From: CAZQFS01 sp964592755
GTDB taxonomy: Bacteria; Hydrothermota; Tepidihabitantia; Tepidihabitantales; Tepidihabitantaceae
Direction of reading: 5' to 3'
NCBI GenBank assembly: GCA_964592755.1
Contig: CAZQFS010000031.1
Location: forward strand, 1 to 25,444
DNA length: 25,444 bases
Part shown: positions 1 through 7,553 of the stretch, in pieces
Numbering within the stretch: position 1 is the first letter of the stretch
Layout of the letters: every line of letters starts with the position of its first letter
Made by a program: the position numbers and the translations under genes
Notes under the pieces: generated by a model
What the model was told of the DNA's origin: nothing
Databases searched by the model: none
The model's input: only the letters and a program-made list of their open reading frames with translations

Positions 1-111
1 GACCCGAAATCCGCCGACGGGTTTCGGTCATGTCCCGCGCCCGGCGTGTACTTCGTGCGGCTGGAAACGCGAGGCGTGCGCATCGGCAGTAAGGTGGTGC
101 TGACAAAGTAG
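1..111 (+). CDS. C-terminal end of a secreted protein with a sorting-type (T9SS/FlgD-like) tail, 5' part outside window
   Basis: Only the last 36 codons are visible, in the frame that starts at base 1 and ends with TAG at 109-111. The translation ends PGVYFVRLETRGVRIGSKVV followed by LTK. The pattern 'aGvYfvrl...g....kkvvl.k' is the typical last strand pair of the type A sorting domain or FlgD Ig-like domain found at the C-termini of exported proteins in the FCB group. The body of the protein, and so its function, lies outside the window. The family call rests on the short tail alone, but similar tails occur at 13343-14188 and 18357-18605, which makes it more believable. Confidence 0.65.
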   Translation, partial: DPKSADGFRSCPAPGVYFVRLETRGVRIGSKVVLTK

Positions 112-411
112 TCTGGCGGCCCGCAGTCAGTCGGCGCAGCACAGGACTCCTGCCGCGCTGCGGACTGCGCAGAAGTGGCCGCGCAGGCACTAACAGCGCG
201 ACGAGGATGTAGCAGAGTCACGCCCTGCCCGAGCAGGTCAGAGAAACCGGTCTTGCGGCACGGGCACAGGCCGCCGCTACCTGTTGCACCGTCTTTGTTC
301 GACCTGAATGCCGGACCAAGCAGCATCCGGCGCAGGCTGCGCGTTCTAAGTAGCCTATCTACGTGCCTTGGGCATTCGCTGCGGCTTCCGCGCGTGCGTT
401 CGGGCCTGCCT

Positions 412-440
412 GGGGGAGCGACTCGGGGAGTCGTTCCCCC
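412..440. repeat. 12-bp inverted repeat (hairpin)
   Basis: GGGGGAGCGACT (412-423) and AGTCGTTCCCCC (429-440) pair over 12 bp with one G-T wobble around a 5-nt loop CGGGG. There is no T-tract, so it is not a standard intrinsic terminator. It could be a transcript-end structure for the upstream gene or a dispersed palindromic element. Confidence 0.6.
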
Positions 441-477
441 GGCCAGTCGCGACAGCGGGACGTCTGCCGGTCAGGAA

Positions 478-544
478 TGCGGGTTGGAAGCCGGTTGTGG
501 CAGCAGGCCACAGGCTGTTTCAAGGTGCGGGTTGGAAGCCGGTT
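478..544 (+). repeat. Direct repeat of 19 bp with 48-bp period
   Basis: TGCGGGTTGGAAGCCGGTT occurs exactly at 478-496 and 526-544. Each copy is followed by a related but diverged stretch containing GCAGGCC. A looser relative (CAGGTTGGGTTCTGGGTGCG) follows near 600. This looks like an interspersed intergenic repeat family. Two copies are too few and the arms too imperfect for a CRISPR. Confidence 0.6.
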
Positions 545-796
545 CCAAGAGCAGGCCGGTTCGCGTTGTGGCCTGCGTGCGCGTCGTCGGTTCAGACAGC
601 AGGTTGGGTTCTGGGTGCGACAGCAGGTCTGGGTGCGGCTGCGGCTGCAGGCGCGCCGAAGAGGGCGAGGCGCCTGGCACTGCGGCGGTGGTTGGCCGGC
701 AGCCGCAGTTGCCGCGGATGATGCCCCTTTGGGCCGATTCCCTGCGTCATTACCCTGTGACACTGTCGCTGTGCCATAACAACGCTGGTGACAGGT

Positions 797-824
797 TTGA
801 CTTGGGCCATCCTTCGGCTATCGT
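797..824 (+). promoter_or_regulatory. Candidate sigma-70-type promoter for fabH
   Basis: TTGACT (797-802), a 16-nt spacer, then TATCGT (819-824). The -10 box ends 7 nt before the TTG at 832, so the transcript would begin at the start codon. The same geometry is seen before surE and before the gene at 21268-21903. Confidence 0.4.
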
Positions 825-831
825 TTCACCC

Positions 832-1812
832 TTGAAATCACTGAAAGTCGCCGGCACAGGCAGGGCATTGCCGGCGCGCGTGCTGACCAACTTCGAGCTG
901 GAGAAGATGGTCGATACAAGCGACGAGTGGATAGTTGAACGCACCGGCATCAGAGAACGCCGTATCGCGGACGAGAAGACCGCAACTTCTGACCTGGCTG
1001 CCGATGCTCTGGTCAAGGCGTGTGCCCGGGCCGGGCTGAAGCCCGAAGACCTCGACACCATCATCGTCGCGACCTCGACACCGGACACGGTCTACCCGGC
1101 CACTGCCTGTTGGGTCCAGAAGCGGCTCGGCATCTCGGGCAGCGCCGCGTTTGACGTGAGCGCGGGTTGCTCCGGATTCCTCTTCGGCCTGGAAATCGCC
1201 GCCAATCTGCTCGCGGCCGGCTCGGGCACCAAAGTCGGCGTGGTCGGGGCTGAAGTGATGTCCAAAGTCGTAAACTGGCAAGACCGCGCGACCTGCGTGC
1301 TGTTCGGTGACGGCGCGGGCGCGGCTGTCGTCGTTCCGGGAAACGGCCGCAGCGGGCTGCTCGCCTCAAATTGGGGCTGTGACGGCAACCTGGCGCCGCT
1401 GCTCTATCAGCCGGCCGGTGGCACCCGCCTGCCTACAAGCCGGGAGACGCTTGCGCACAACCAGCAATTCGTCCACATGGAAGGGAATCAGGTCTTCAAG
1501 CACGCGGTGCGGGCCATGGGCTCTTCCGCGCGCAAGGCCCTGCAGGATGCGGGCGTGACGAAAGACAACATAAAACTGCTGATTCCCCACCAGGCCAACA
1601 TGCGCATCCTCGAGGCAACCAGGGAGCGTACTGGCATTCCGGCCGAGAAGATGCTCGTCGTGGTGCACAAGTACGGCAACATGTCAGCAGCCACGATTCC
1701 GGTCGCCCTTGACGAGGCTTGCGAGCAAGGCAGGATTGCAGAAGACGACCTTGTCCTGCTGACCGCGTTCGGCACCGGCTTTACCTGGGCTGCCGGGGTC
1801 CTGCGCTGGTGA
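832..1812 (+). CDS. fabH: Beta-ketoacyl-ACP synthase III (FabH)
   Basis: A 326-aa condensing enzyme that starts fatty-acid chains by joining an acyl-CoA (typically acetyl-CoA) to malonyl-ACP in the cytoplasm. The protein aligns end to end with known FabH. It has the N-terminal EKMVDTSDEWIVERTGIRER block (residues 24-43), the nucleophile Cys113 in DVSAGCSGF, GDGAGAAV (159-166), His253 in LLIPHQANMRI, Asn283 in KYGNMSAAT, and the C-terminal AFGTGFTWAAG. This completes the Cys-His-Asn triad. The frame is open much further upstream, but homology begins here. I chose TTG 832 because it gives MKSLKVAGTGRALP, matching the family's length (about 317-330 aa), although no Shine-Dalgarno sequence precedes it. 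TTG 802 is an alternative. No other fatty-acid genes are adjacent, so it stands as a single-gene unit. Confidence 0.95.
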   Translation: MKSLKVAGTGRALPARVLTNFELEKMVDTSDEWIVERTGIRERRIADEKTATSDLAADALVKACARAGLKPEDLDTIIVATSTPDTVYPATACWVQKRLGISGSAAFDVSAGCSGFLFGLEIAANLLAAGSGTKVGVVGAEVMSKVVNWQDRATCVLFGDGAGAAVVVPGNGRSGLLASNWGCDGNLAPLLYQPAGGTRLPTSRETLAHNQQFVHMEGNQVFKHAVRAMGSSARKALQDAGVTKDNIKLLIPHQANMRILEATRERTGIPAEKMLVVVHKYGNMSAATIPVALDEACEQGRIAEDDLVLLTAFGTGFTWAAGVLRW

Positions 1813-1868
1813 GACCAGCAGGCCGCAGAGAAGTCTCAACGGCCGGTGTCCCGGCTGATGGCCGGAGC

Positions 1869-1897
1869 TTGCAGCCTGCCTTGTCTATCGCTATACT
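1869..1897 (+). promoter_or_regulatory. Candidate promoter of the transaldolase-transketolase operon
   Basis: TTGCAG (1869-1874), a 17-nt spacer, then TATACT (1892-1897). The -10 box is good (5/6) and the -35 box weak (3/6). Predicted transcription start is near 1904, giving a leader of about 120 nt before the GTG at 2025. A perfect palindrome begins immediately after the -10 box. Confidence 0.4.
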
Positions 1898-1918
1898 GCT
1901 GTGCCGTGTCGGCACAGC
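1898..1918. promoter_or_regulatory. Perfect 9-bp palindrome at the predicted start of transcription (operator or terminator)
   Basis: GCTGTGCCG (1898-1906) and CGGCACAGC (1910-1918) are perfect reverse complements separated by TGT. The palindrome abuts the -10 box and covers the predicted +1, the usual place for a repressor operator. It also lies 85 nt after the fabH stop, so a fabH terminator hairpin is an alternative. No T-run follows, which favours the operator reading slightly. Confidence 0.5.
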
Positions 1919-2024
1919 CAACCCGGAATCTTCTGTCCGCTAGTTCAGTTCCCGCGAACAGCGCCCCGGCCACGAGCAACCGCGCCTCGGCGTGGTCCTT
2001 TGGCCTGGGTCCAAGGAGGCAAGC

Positions 2025-2678
2025 GTGAAGATATTCATTGACTCGGCAGATATCAACGAAATCCGTGAAGTAGCCGGCTGGGGAGTTCTGGCCGGCTGCA
2101 CGACCAACCCAAGCCTGGTCTGCAAGACCGGCCGACCGTTCAAAGAGTGCGTGAAGGACATCCTCGGCGTGGTCGAGGGGCCGGTTTCCGTGGAGGCGGT
2201 CGCAACTGATGCCGCGGGCATGACCAGAGAGGGCGAGGAGTGGGCCAGACTCGACCCGGACAAGGTTACCATCAAGATACCGATGACGGTCGAGGGCCTG
2301 AAGGCGGTGCGCCGCCTGACAGAACAGGATATCAAGACCAACGTGACCCTGGTCTTCTCGACGAATCAGGCTCTGCTCGCGGCGCACGCGGGCGCGACGT
2401 TCATCAGCCCGTTTGTCGGTCGCCTCGACGACATCTCGCACGACGGCATGGAGCTGATTCACGACATCGTCGAGATGATTGACTCTTACGGCTTCGACAC
2501 CGAGGTAATCGCGGCGAGCATCCGTCATCCACTGCACGTCATCGAGTCGCTTCGGGCAGGCGCTCACGTTGCCACGATTCCCTATGACGTGCTGATGAAG
2601 ATGGTGAAGCATCCGCTGACCGATGCGGGCGTCAGGAAGTTCTACGAGGACTTCCAGAAGATACCGCAGCCGAAGTAA
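2025..2678 (+). CDS. fsa: Fructose-6-phosphate aldolase / TalC-type transaldolase
   Basis: A 217-aa single-domain class I aldolase of the TalC/FSA family, acting in the non-oxidative pentose phosphate pathway. Visible motifs are MKIFIDSADINEIRE (1-15), GCTTNPSLV (24-32), the Schiff-base Lys84 in VTIKIPMT, TNVTLVFS, FVGRLDD and AASIRHP. Length matches the short subfamily (about 215-220 aa). The GTG start is fixed by a perfect AAGGAGG (2013-2019) 5 nt upstream. The transketolase gene follows after 15 nt. Together they make the two carbon-shuffling enzymes, so the adjacency supports transaldolase rather than a stand-alone aldolase role; sequence alone does not settle which activity dominates. 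A diverged second copy lies at 19847-20482. Confidence 0.92.
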   Translation: MKIFIDSADINEIREVAGWGVLAGCTTNPSLVCKTGRPFKECVKDILGVVEGPVSVEAVATDAAGMTREGEEWARLDPDKVTIKIPMTVEGLKAVRRLTEQDIKTNVTLVFSTNQALLAAHAGATFISPFVGRLDDISHDGMELIHDIVEMIDSYGFDTEVIAASIRHPLHVIESLRAGAHVATIPYDVLMKMVKHPLTDAGVRKFYEDFQKIPQPK

Positions 2679-2680
2679 CA

Positions 2681-2689
2681 GGGGGGGGG
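2681..2689 (+). promoter_or_regulatory. G9 homopolymer forming the transketolase ribosome-binding site
   Basis: Nine G residues followed by AG lie 4-12 nt before the ATG at 2694 and provide the only Shine-Dalgarno-like sequence for the transketolase gene. G tracts of this length are slippage-prone. A length change here would alter ribosome-binding spacing rather than the reading frame. Confidence 0.55.
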
Positions 2690-2693
2690 AGCT

Positions 2694-4805
2694 ATGCCGA
2701 TTATTGACTCGACGACCGGGCAAGTCAGGAAAACCGCGGGCATGGCCGAGCTGGTTCAGGCGGCAAACCTGATGCGCGGATACGACCTGGTCTCTTTGTG
2801 TGCGGCCGGGTCCGGGCACGCGGGCGGCACGCTTTCCATTATGGACATCACCGCGGCGCTCTACCTGAATGTGGCGCGGCTTGACCCGGCGAACCCGTCC
2901 TGGCCGGACCGGGACCGTATCATCTGGTCCACCGGGCACAAGGCGCCAGCGCTCTACCTCGGTCTGGGCATGGCCGGGTTCTTTCCGGTCGAGGACGTGG
3001 TGCTGCTGCGCAAGCTGTACTCCCGGTTTCAGGGGCACCCGCACTGGCTCAAGCTGCCGGCGGCGGAGATTTCCTCCGGCTCGCTGGGCCAGGGGCTTTC
3101 GGTCGCGGTAGGCGTCGCCCTGGCCGGACGGATGGACCACCGGGATTACCGGGTCTACTGCCTGACCGGCGATGGCGAACATCAGGAAGGCCAGATCTGG
3201 GAAGCGGTCATGGAGGCCGGGGCATACAAGCTGGACAACCTCTGCTGCATCGTGGACAAGAACCGGCTGCAGATTGACGGCTGGGTCAAGGACGTGATGA
3301 ACATCGACCCCCTGGCCGACAAGTACCGGTCGTTCAACTGGCACGTCATCGAGATTGACGGCCACAACATGCAGCAGATTCTGAAGGCGTTCGAGAAGGC
3401 CGCCATGTTCAAGGGTCAGCCGACCGTGATTATCGCCAACACGACCAAAGGCAAAGGCGTGGACTTCATGGAGAACGTGGCCGGCTGGCACGGCAAGGCG
3501 CCAAGCCACGACCAGATGGTGCAGGGCCTGAAGCAGCTCAATCTTGAGTTCCGGATTGACCACAAGAAGCTGCTCAAGCGGGCTGAGGAGTACCAGGCCG
3601 AGGTGACTGCCAAACTGATGTCAAAAGTGCCGTCGTTCTCGCGCAACTTCTTCTGGAACTCTCAGCCGGTGATGAAAGTCGAGATGAAGCCGACCCGGCT
3701 CGGGTTCGGCGAGGCGCTGGAAAAAGCCGGAGCCGACCGGCGCACCGTGGCCATCGGGGCGGACATCTCCGGCTCGATTGCGATTGCCCGGTTCTTTGAG
3801 TGCGACCCGGAGCGGTGCGATCGGTGGATTTCGGTCGGCATCGCCGAGCAATCCGGCACGTGCGTGGCCGCGGGCCTGGCCAAGGAAGGCAAGCTGCCCG
3901 TGTTCGGGACTTATGGCGTGTTCGCCGCGGGCCGCAACCTGGACCAGCTCCGCACCACGGTCTGCTATGGCAACTTCAATGTGCTCGTGGCCGGCGCGCA
4001 CGGCGGCGTCTCGGTCGGCCCGGACGGTGCCACTCACCAGGCGCTCGAAGACCTGTTCCAGATCTGCGGCCTGCCCGGGATGAACGTATCGGTGCCCTGC
4101 GACGCGCCGGAGACCAGGCGGGCGACCGAGCATCTGCTGATGGAAGTCAAAGGTCCGAAGTACATCCGGTTCGCGCGTGAGGCAACTCCGGTCGTCACCC
4201 GGCCGGACACACCCTTTGTCTTGGGCGTGCCCAACATCTACCGTTTCCGGGGCGAGCAGCCGAACTTCATTGATGCTTTCGAGGTGAAACTGTCGAGCGA
4301 GTACAAGGATGAACACGAAGACCTGGCGGTTGTCGCGTGCGGGCCGATGGTGCCCGAGGCGATGCGCGCCGCCTGGATACTCAAGACCGACTTCGGTCTC
4401 GAAACCCGGGTCATAAATCTGCACACATTGAAGCCGCTTCCCGTCGAAGCACTGGTCAGGGCCGCGGCCGAGACCGGCATTGTCGTCACCGCAGAAGAAC
4501 ACCAGGTCGGCGGACTGGCCAACTGGGTGTCGCATGCCCTTCACGCCGCACCCGAGCTCTACGGCGTGCCGGTTGCATTCGGCGCGGTCGGGGTGAAAGA
4601 CCGGTTCGGCGAGTCGGGCCAGCCCTGGGAGCTTTTGTGGGAGTTCGAGGTATCGGGCGAGCACATCGCAGCCAAGGCGAAAGAACTGGCCGACTTCGTG
4701 AAGGAACACAAGGCCAGGCCCAGGACCGCCAAGCCCGCGGCCAGGAAGCCGGCAGCGAAGAAGCCTGCCGCGACGAAGAAGACCAAGGCGACCGGCGGCG
4801 AGTAA
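2694..4805 (+). CDS. tkt: Transketolase with a basic Lys/Ala/Pro-rich C-terminal tail
   Basis: A 703-aa full-length transketolase that transfers two-carbon ketol units between sugar phosphates using thiamine diphosphate. The N-terminal ThDP domain has GSGHAGG (39-45), STGHKAPALY (79-88), SSGSLGQGL (128-136) and the ThDP/metal motif GDGEHQEGQIW (159-169) ending at Asn190. The pyrimidine domain (about 335-500) carries the catalytic Glu385 in VGIAEQ and FGTYGVFAAGRNLDQLR. The C-terminal domain covers about 530-670. Residues 673-703 form an added tail of repeated A-K-P-A units (for example ARKPAAKKPAATKK) resembling histone H1/AlgP tails, which is unusual for this enzyme. ATG 2694 follows the transaldolase stop by 15 nt and precedes the aminotransferase by 24 nt, consistent with one operon. 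This is not the split form seen in many archaea and anaerobes; the two halves are fused here. Confidence 0.95.
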   Translation: MPIIDSTTGQVRKTAGMAELVQAANLMRGYDLVSLCAAGSGHAGGTLSIMDITAALYLNVARLDPANPSWPDRDRIIWSTGHKAPALYLGLGMAGFFPVEDVVLLRKLYSRFQGHPHWLKLPAAEISSGSLGQGLSVAVGVALAGRMDHRDYRVYCLTGDGEHQEGQIWEAVMEAGAYKLDNLCCIVDKNRLQIDGWVKDVMNIDPLADKYRSFNWHVIEIDGHNMQQILKAFEKAAMFKGQPTVIIANTTKGKGVDFMENVAGWHGKAPSHDQMVQGLKQLNLEFRIDHKKLLKRAEEYQAEVTAKLMSKVPSFSRNFFWNSQPVMKVEMKPTRLGFGEALEKAGADRRTVAIGADISGSIAIARFFECDPERCDRWISVGIAEQSGTCVAAGLAKEGKLPVFGTYGVFAAGRNLDQLRTTVCYGNFNVLVAGAHGGVSVGPDGATHQALEDLFQICGLPGMNVSVPCDAPETRRATEHLLMEVKGPKYIRFAREATPVVTRPDTPFVLGVPNIYRFRGEQPNFIDAFEVKLSSEYKDEHEDLAVVACGPMVPEAMRAAWILKTDFGLETRVINLHTLKPLPVEALVRAAAETGIVVTAEEHQVGGLANWVSHALHAAPELYGVPVAFGAVGVKDRFGESGQPWELLWEFEVSGEHIAAKAKELADFVKEHKARPRTAKPAARKPAAKKPAATKKTKATGGE

Positions 4806-4829
4806 GCCGGCAGCACAAAGGACCCAGAC

Positions 4830-5990
4830 ATGAGACTCGCAGAACGGATGTCACGGCTCGGAACCGAAACCGCCTTCGACTGCCTTTGCCGGGCCAGGGC
4901 ACTCGAGTGCAAGATGGATGTCGTGCATCTGGAAATCGGCGAGCCGGACTTCGCTACACCGGCGCACATCCGCGAGGCGGCCAAGCAGGCACTTGACGAA
5001 GGATACACCCACTACGGCCCGTCGGCCGGGCTGCCCGAGCTGCGCGCGGCGATTGCCGAGTATGCGGGCCGGCTGCGCGGAGTTCGCTTCCGCGACGAAC
5101 AGGTGGTGGTCACGCCCGGGGGCAAGCCGGTCATGGCGTTTGCCATCATGGCCCTGGTCGAGGAAGGGGATGAGGTCATCTACCCCAACCCCGGGTTCCC
5201 GATTTACGAGTCGATGATTGAGTACATGGGCGGAAGGGCTGTGCCGATTCACCTGCGCGAGAGCCGGCAGTTTCGGCTCGATGCCGAGGAACTGGCCGCG
5301 CTCGTCAATCCCCGCACCAAGCTCATCATCATCAATTCACCCCAGAACCCGACCGGCGGAGTTCTGACGCGGGAGGACCTGCGGCTGGTCGCCGACACCG
5401 CCCTCGAGCACAACGTCTGGATACTGGCCGACGAAATCTACTCAGAAATCCTCTATGAGGGCCAGTTCGAGTCGATCGCCCGGTTCCCGGAAATCCACCA
5501 CCGGCTGATTATCCTCGACGGGTTCTCCAAGACGTTTGCCATGACCGGCTGGCGGGTCGGATACGGCATCATGCCCAAAGAGATGGCCGACAAACTGGCC
5601 CGGATTCAGACCAACACCAACTCCTGCACCGCGACCTTCAGCCAGCGCGCCTGCATTCAGGCGCTGACCGGCCCGCGGGAGCCGGTGGCACAGATGGTCG
5701 AGGAGTTCCGCCGCCGCCGCGACTTCATCGTCAAAGGACTCGCCGCCATCCCCGGGTTCCGCTGCACCATGCCGCTCGGCGCATTCTATGCCTTCCCCAA
5801 CATCCAGGACACGGGCCTCGACTGCAAGGTTCTGGCCGACCGTCTGCTTGAGGAGAAAGGCGTTGCCTGCCTGGCCGGCACCTGTTTCGGCAAGCACGGC
5901 GACGGATTCCTCCGCTTCAGCTATGCCAACTCGACCGAGAACATCGAGAAAGCCCTGGTCCGAATCAGACAACTGCTCAGCAAGGCCTAG
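4830..5990 (+). CDS. Class I/II PLP-dependent aminotransferase (aspartate aminotransferase-like)
   Basis: A 386-aa fold-type I aminotransferase, probably acting on an amino acid with a 2-oxo acid partner. Motifs are VVHLEIGEPDFATPAH (31-46), YTHYGPSAGLPELR (59-72), NSPQNPTGG (169-177, cofactor-contacting Asn173), DEIY (201-204, Asp for the pyridine nitrogen and Tyr for the phenolate), SKTFAMTGWRVGY (233-245, Schiff-base Lys234) and the substrate-carboxylate Arg in FLRFSYA near the C-terminus. The start ATG has AAAGGA 7 nt upstream. The protein is complete and of normal length (about 385-400). The exact substrate cannot be read from sequence; aspartate or alanine/aromatic transaminases of this subgroup are hard to separate. 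Its place downstream of transketolase suggests co-transcription rather than a shared reaction. Confidence 0.92.
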   Translation: MRLAERMSRLGTETAFDCLCRARALECKMDVVHLEIGEPDFATPAHIREAAKQALDEGYTHYGPSAGLPELRAAIAEYAGRLRGVRFRDEQVVVTPGGKPVMAFAIMALVEEGDEVIYPNPGFPIYESMIEYMGGRAVPIHLRESRQFRLDAEELAALVNPRTKLIIINSPQNPTGGVLTREDLRLVADTALEHNVWILADEIYSEILYEGQFESIARFPEIHHRLIILDGFSKTFAMTGWRVGYGIMPKEMADKLARIQTNTNSCTATFSQRACIQALTGPREPVAQMVEEFRRRRDFIVKGLAAIPGFRCTMPLGAFYAFPNIQDTGLDCKVLADRLLEEKGVACLAGTCFGKHGDGFLRFSYANSTENIEKALVRIRQLLSKA

Positions 5991-6017
5991 CCATGGCCGG
6001 GGCAGCCAGCCCCACTG

Positions 6018-6839
6018 ATGCGTCTTTCCGGTGACATTACCGGCCAGACGGTGAGTCGTGCGCAGGTCTCAGAGTCGCTCGTCCGCCTGGGACAGCTCGA
6101 CTTCGACGACTTCCGGCTCCTGCCAGCGGACGCGGTGCGACATGTCCTGGCCGACATGGCTACGCGCGACGACTGGCGGCTTGCCCTAAACAACACGCCG
6201 CACATCCTTGTCCACTTCCGCCGCTTCTGCCCGGGTTTCTCATTCGCCATTGGCCATGCCTCACTGGCGGAAATCGAGTCTGCCCAGTCCCGCCTCGTCC
6301 TGCGCCATGCTCCTCTGCTCCTGCGTGAAAAGTGCCCGCCGCTGTACGACATCCTGCCCTGGCACGACTGGGACTTCTCGATTGTGACGAGAAGGTTCCC
6401 GCTCTGGAAGACCCGGTTCCTTCTCGCCGGCGACGGGACTACCGTGGTGCTGCCCAGATGCCGCAAGTCGGCTGGGGTCTTTGTCTTCGAGCCCTCAACC
6501 ACACTCGCCCGCTACATCCAGCGCAAGGCAGAATTGGAGAGAGTCAAACGCTTCCGCCCCATCCCTGCTTCCCTTCCTCTTTCCCTTCCTGATGCCTCCA
6601 CCGACCTCGCCATTATCGGCTCGATGCCGCAACTGAACGCCGAAGAATGGAACCTGGTTGCGCGAGAGGCGCTGCGCGTCGCGCGGGATGTCCTCGTTAT
6701 CGAGAACAACCCGCTTGCGCCCGCCCTGCCTGACAACAGGCTGTCGGGGCTCGTCTTCAGGCCCAACACGGTTCGCGTCACCGGTCTTGGCCTGCGCCGC
6801 TGCTGGTGGCTACTGCGGCAGGGGCAGACCAGGCGCTGA
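6018..6839 (+). CDS. Methyltransferase-like protein (degenerate class I SAM fold)
   Basis: A 273-aa protein starting 27 nt after the aminotransferase stop. The C-terminal half has the layout of a class I SAM-dependent methyltransferase: a beta strand ending VFVFEPS (154-160), then LPLSLPDASTDLAIIGSMPQ (186-205, the usual 'post-motif' region), then EEWNLVAREALRVARDVLVIEN (209-230, like the 'ea.RvlkpgG.lvi' segment). The glycine-rich SAM loop expected near residues 138-150 is not recognisable (AGDGTTVVLPRCRK), so cofactor binding is uncertain. The N-terminal 110 residues have no recognisable domain. No Shine-Dalgarno is obvious before ATG 6018; translation may be coupled to the gene upstream. 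It is best read as a methyltransferase relative of unknown substrate, possibly non-catalytic. Confidence 0.6.
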   Translation: MRLSGDITGQTVSRAQVSESLVRLGQLDFDDFRLLPADAVRHVLADMATRDDWRLALNNTPHILVHFRRFCPGFSFAIGHASLAEIESAQSRLVLRHAPLLLREKCPPLYDILPWHDWDFSIVTRRFPLWKTRFLLAGDGTTVVLPRCRKSAGVFVFEPSTTLARYIQRKAELERVKRFRPIPASLPLSLPDASTDLAIIGSMPQLNAEEWNLVAREALRVARDVLVIENNPLAPALPDNRLSGLVFRPNTVRVTGLGLRRCWWLLRQGQTRR

Positions 6840-6870
6840 CTGCGACTGGGCCGGAGCGCACGCCGCCGGC

Positions 6871-7329
6871 TCAGGCCAGAGGTTGATGGTTGTCTTCGGG
6901 CTGGTGTTTGAGCAGACCGAGCGACAGAAGCATCCCTCTTACCTGCTCGCGGATGAGGTCGCGGACACGCCGGAACTCGTCCATCTCCTTGCCGTGCGGG
7001 TCCGGGATTTGCCAGCCAATGACCCTGGCCCCGGGCAGGAACGGGCAGTCTACCTCGCAGCCCATGGTCACCAGGTAGTCCCACTTGCCTGCGGCCAGGC
7101 GGTCAAAGCCCTTGGGCCGGGCCTGGGAAAGGTCGAGCCCGACCTCCTGCATCACCGTGACCGCCTCGGGTGCAACTCTGTCGGCCGGCGCCGACCCGGC
7201 GCTCGCGCATTCCACGTCCCGGCCCAGATTCTGGCAGAATGCCTCAGCCATCTGGCTCCGGCACGAATTACCGACACAGGCGAAAACAATGCGGGTCACG
7301 GGCTGGGGTGTCCTGACAAGGCCGACCAT
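6871..7329 (-). CDS. arsC: ArsC-type arsenate reductase / low-molecular-weight phosphatase family protein
   Basis: A 152-aa protein of the thioredoxin-linked arsenate reductase branch of the LMW-PTP fold. The active-site loop CVGNSCR (Cys18 nucleophile, Arg24) follows beta-strand RIVFA. The redox pair Cys91 and Cys95 sits in TMGCEVDCPFLPG, and the Asp-Pro loop is WQIPDPHGKEMDEFRRVRD, with general-acid Asp-Pro-His/Ala. These match ArsC, which reduces arsenate to arsenite by a cysteine relay. No arsB, acr3 or arsR is nearby, so it may be a stand-alone detoxification gene or a protein-tyrosine phosphatase. I start at ATG 7329 because a near-consensus promoter lies just upstream; GTG 7299, giving VTRIVFACVG, is an alternative. 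It converges with the methyltransferase-like gene, 31 bp away. Confidence 0.85.
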   Translation of the reverse strand: MVGLVRTPQPVTRIVFACVGNSCRSQMAEAFCQNLGRDVECASAGSAPADRVAPEAVTVMQEVGLDLSQARPKGFDRLAAGKWDYLVTMGCEVDCPFLPGARVIGWQIPDPHGKEMDEFRRVRDLIREQVRGMLLSLGLLKHQPEDNHQPLA

Positions 7330-7349
7330 GAGCTTGGTTTCACGAACGC

Positions 7350-7378
7350 ATTATAGGCCGTGCCGGACAGGGTGTCCA
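7350..7378 (-). promoter_or_regulatory. Near-consensus sigma-70 promoter of the arsC-like gene
   Basis: Read on the minus strand: TGGACA (7378-7373), a 17-nt spacer, then perfect TATAAT (7355-7350). Predicted transcription start is about 7343, leaving a leader of roughly 14 nt before ATG 7329 with no Shine-Dalgarno sequence. Confidence 0.7.
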
Positions 7379-7502
7379 GTAGACAAGCCGGGCTTGGCGC
7401 AGTGCCAGCCCGTCTGGCAATCGCAACCGATTCTTAGGTCTGCCGCGACAGCGGGCGTTGACCAAGTGTGTGCGAGAAGACCGGGAGCCTGAGGAACACC
7501 CG

Positions 7503-7538
7503 TCCTTCGTGCCTTTCGTGGCTTGATGTCGGGTTCCG
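7503..7538 (+). repeat. Dispersed repeat, copy A
   Basis: TCCTTCGTGCCTTTCGTG (7503-7520) followed 6 nt later by TGTCGGGTTCCG (7527-7538). Both blocks recur exactly at 11433-11450 and 11466-11477 with a 15-nt gap. It lies in the intergenic region upstream of the lipoprotein operon. Similar 'cttcgtgcctttcgtg' strings are familiar from intergenic DNA of several metagenomic bacteria (general recollection, unsearched). Confidence 0.7.
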
Positions 7539-7553
7539 GAACGACAACCGCAG

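Larger units (their letters stand above)
112..831. other. 720-bp non-coding stretch with short repeats
   Basis: An open frame runs through this stretch into fabH, but its translation is Arg/Cys/Gly/Ser-rich low complexity, FabH homology begins only near 832, and all frames here look equally uncoding. It contains a strong hairpin (412-440), a 19-bp direct repeat (478-544), G/C-rich degenerate runs around 600-660 of the type GGTGCGGCTGCGG, and a candidate fabH promoter at the right end. I see no RNA gene. Confidence 0.6.

Noticed and set aside
478..640. Possible CRISPR array
   Set aside because: Only two exact repeat copies, 19 bp long, with spacers that resemble each other; no cas genes in the window.
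175..831. Long N-terminal extension of the fabH frame
   Set aside because: The translation is low-complexity Arg/Cys/Gly/Ser, contains the direct repeat, and FabH homology begins only at about 832; family members have no such extension.
1836..3563. 575-aa open frame on the minus strand opposite transaldolase and transketolase
   Set aside because: Shadow of strongly conserved plus-strand genes in GC-rich DNA; His/Arg/Val-rich with no recognisable domain.
3621..4709. 362-aa open frame on the minus strand opposite transketolase
   Set aside because: Lies wholly inside the transketolase gene, with no homology or ribosome-binding site.
7390..7411. Imperfect hairpin GGGCTTGGC/GCCAGCCC as a terminator
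   Set aside because: It has a bulge and no T-run, and it is not at the end of any gene.
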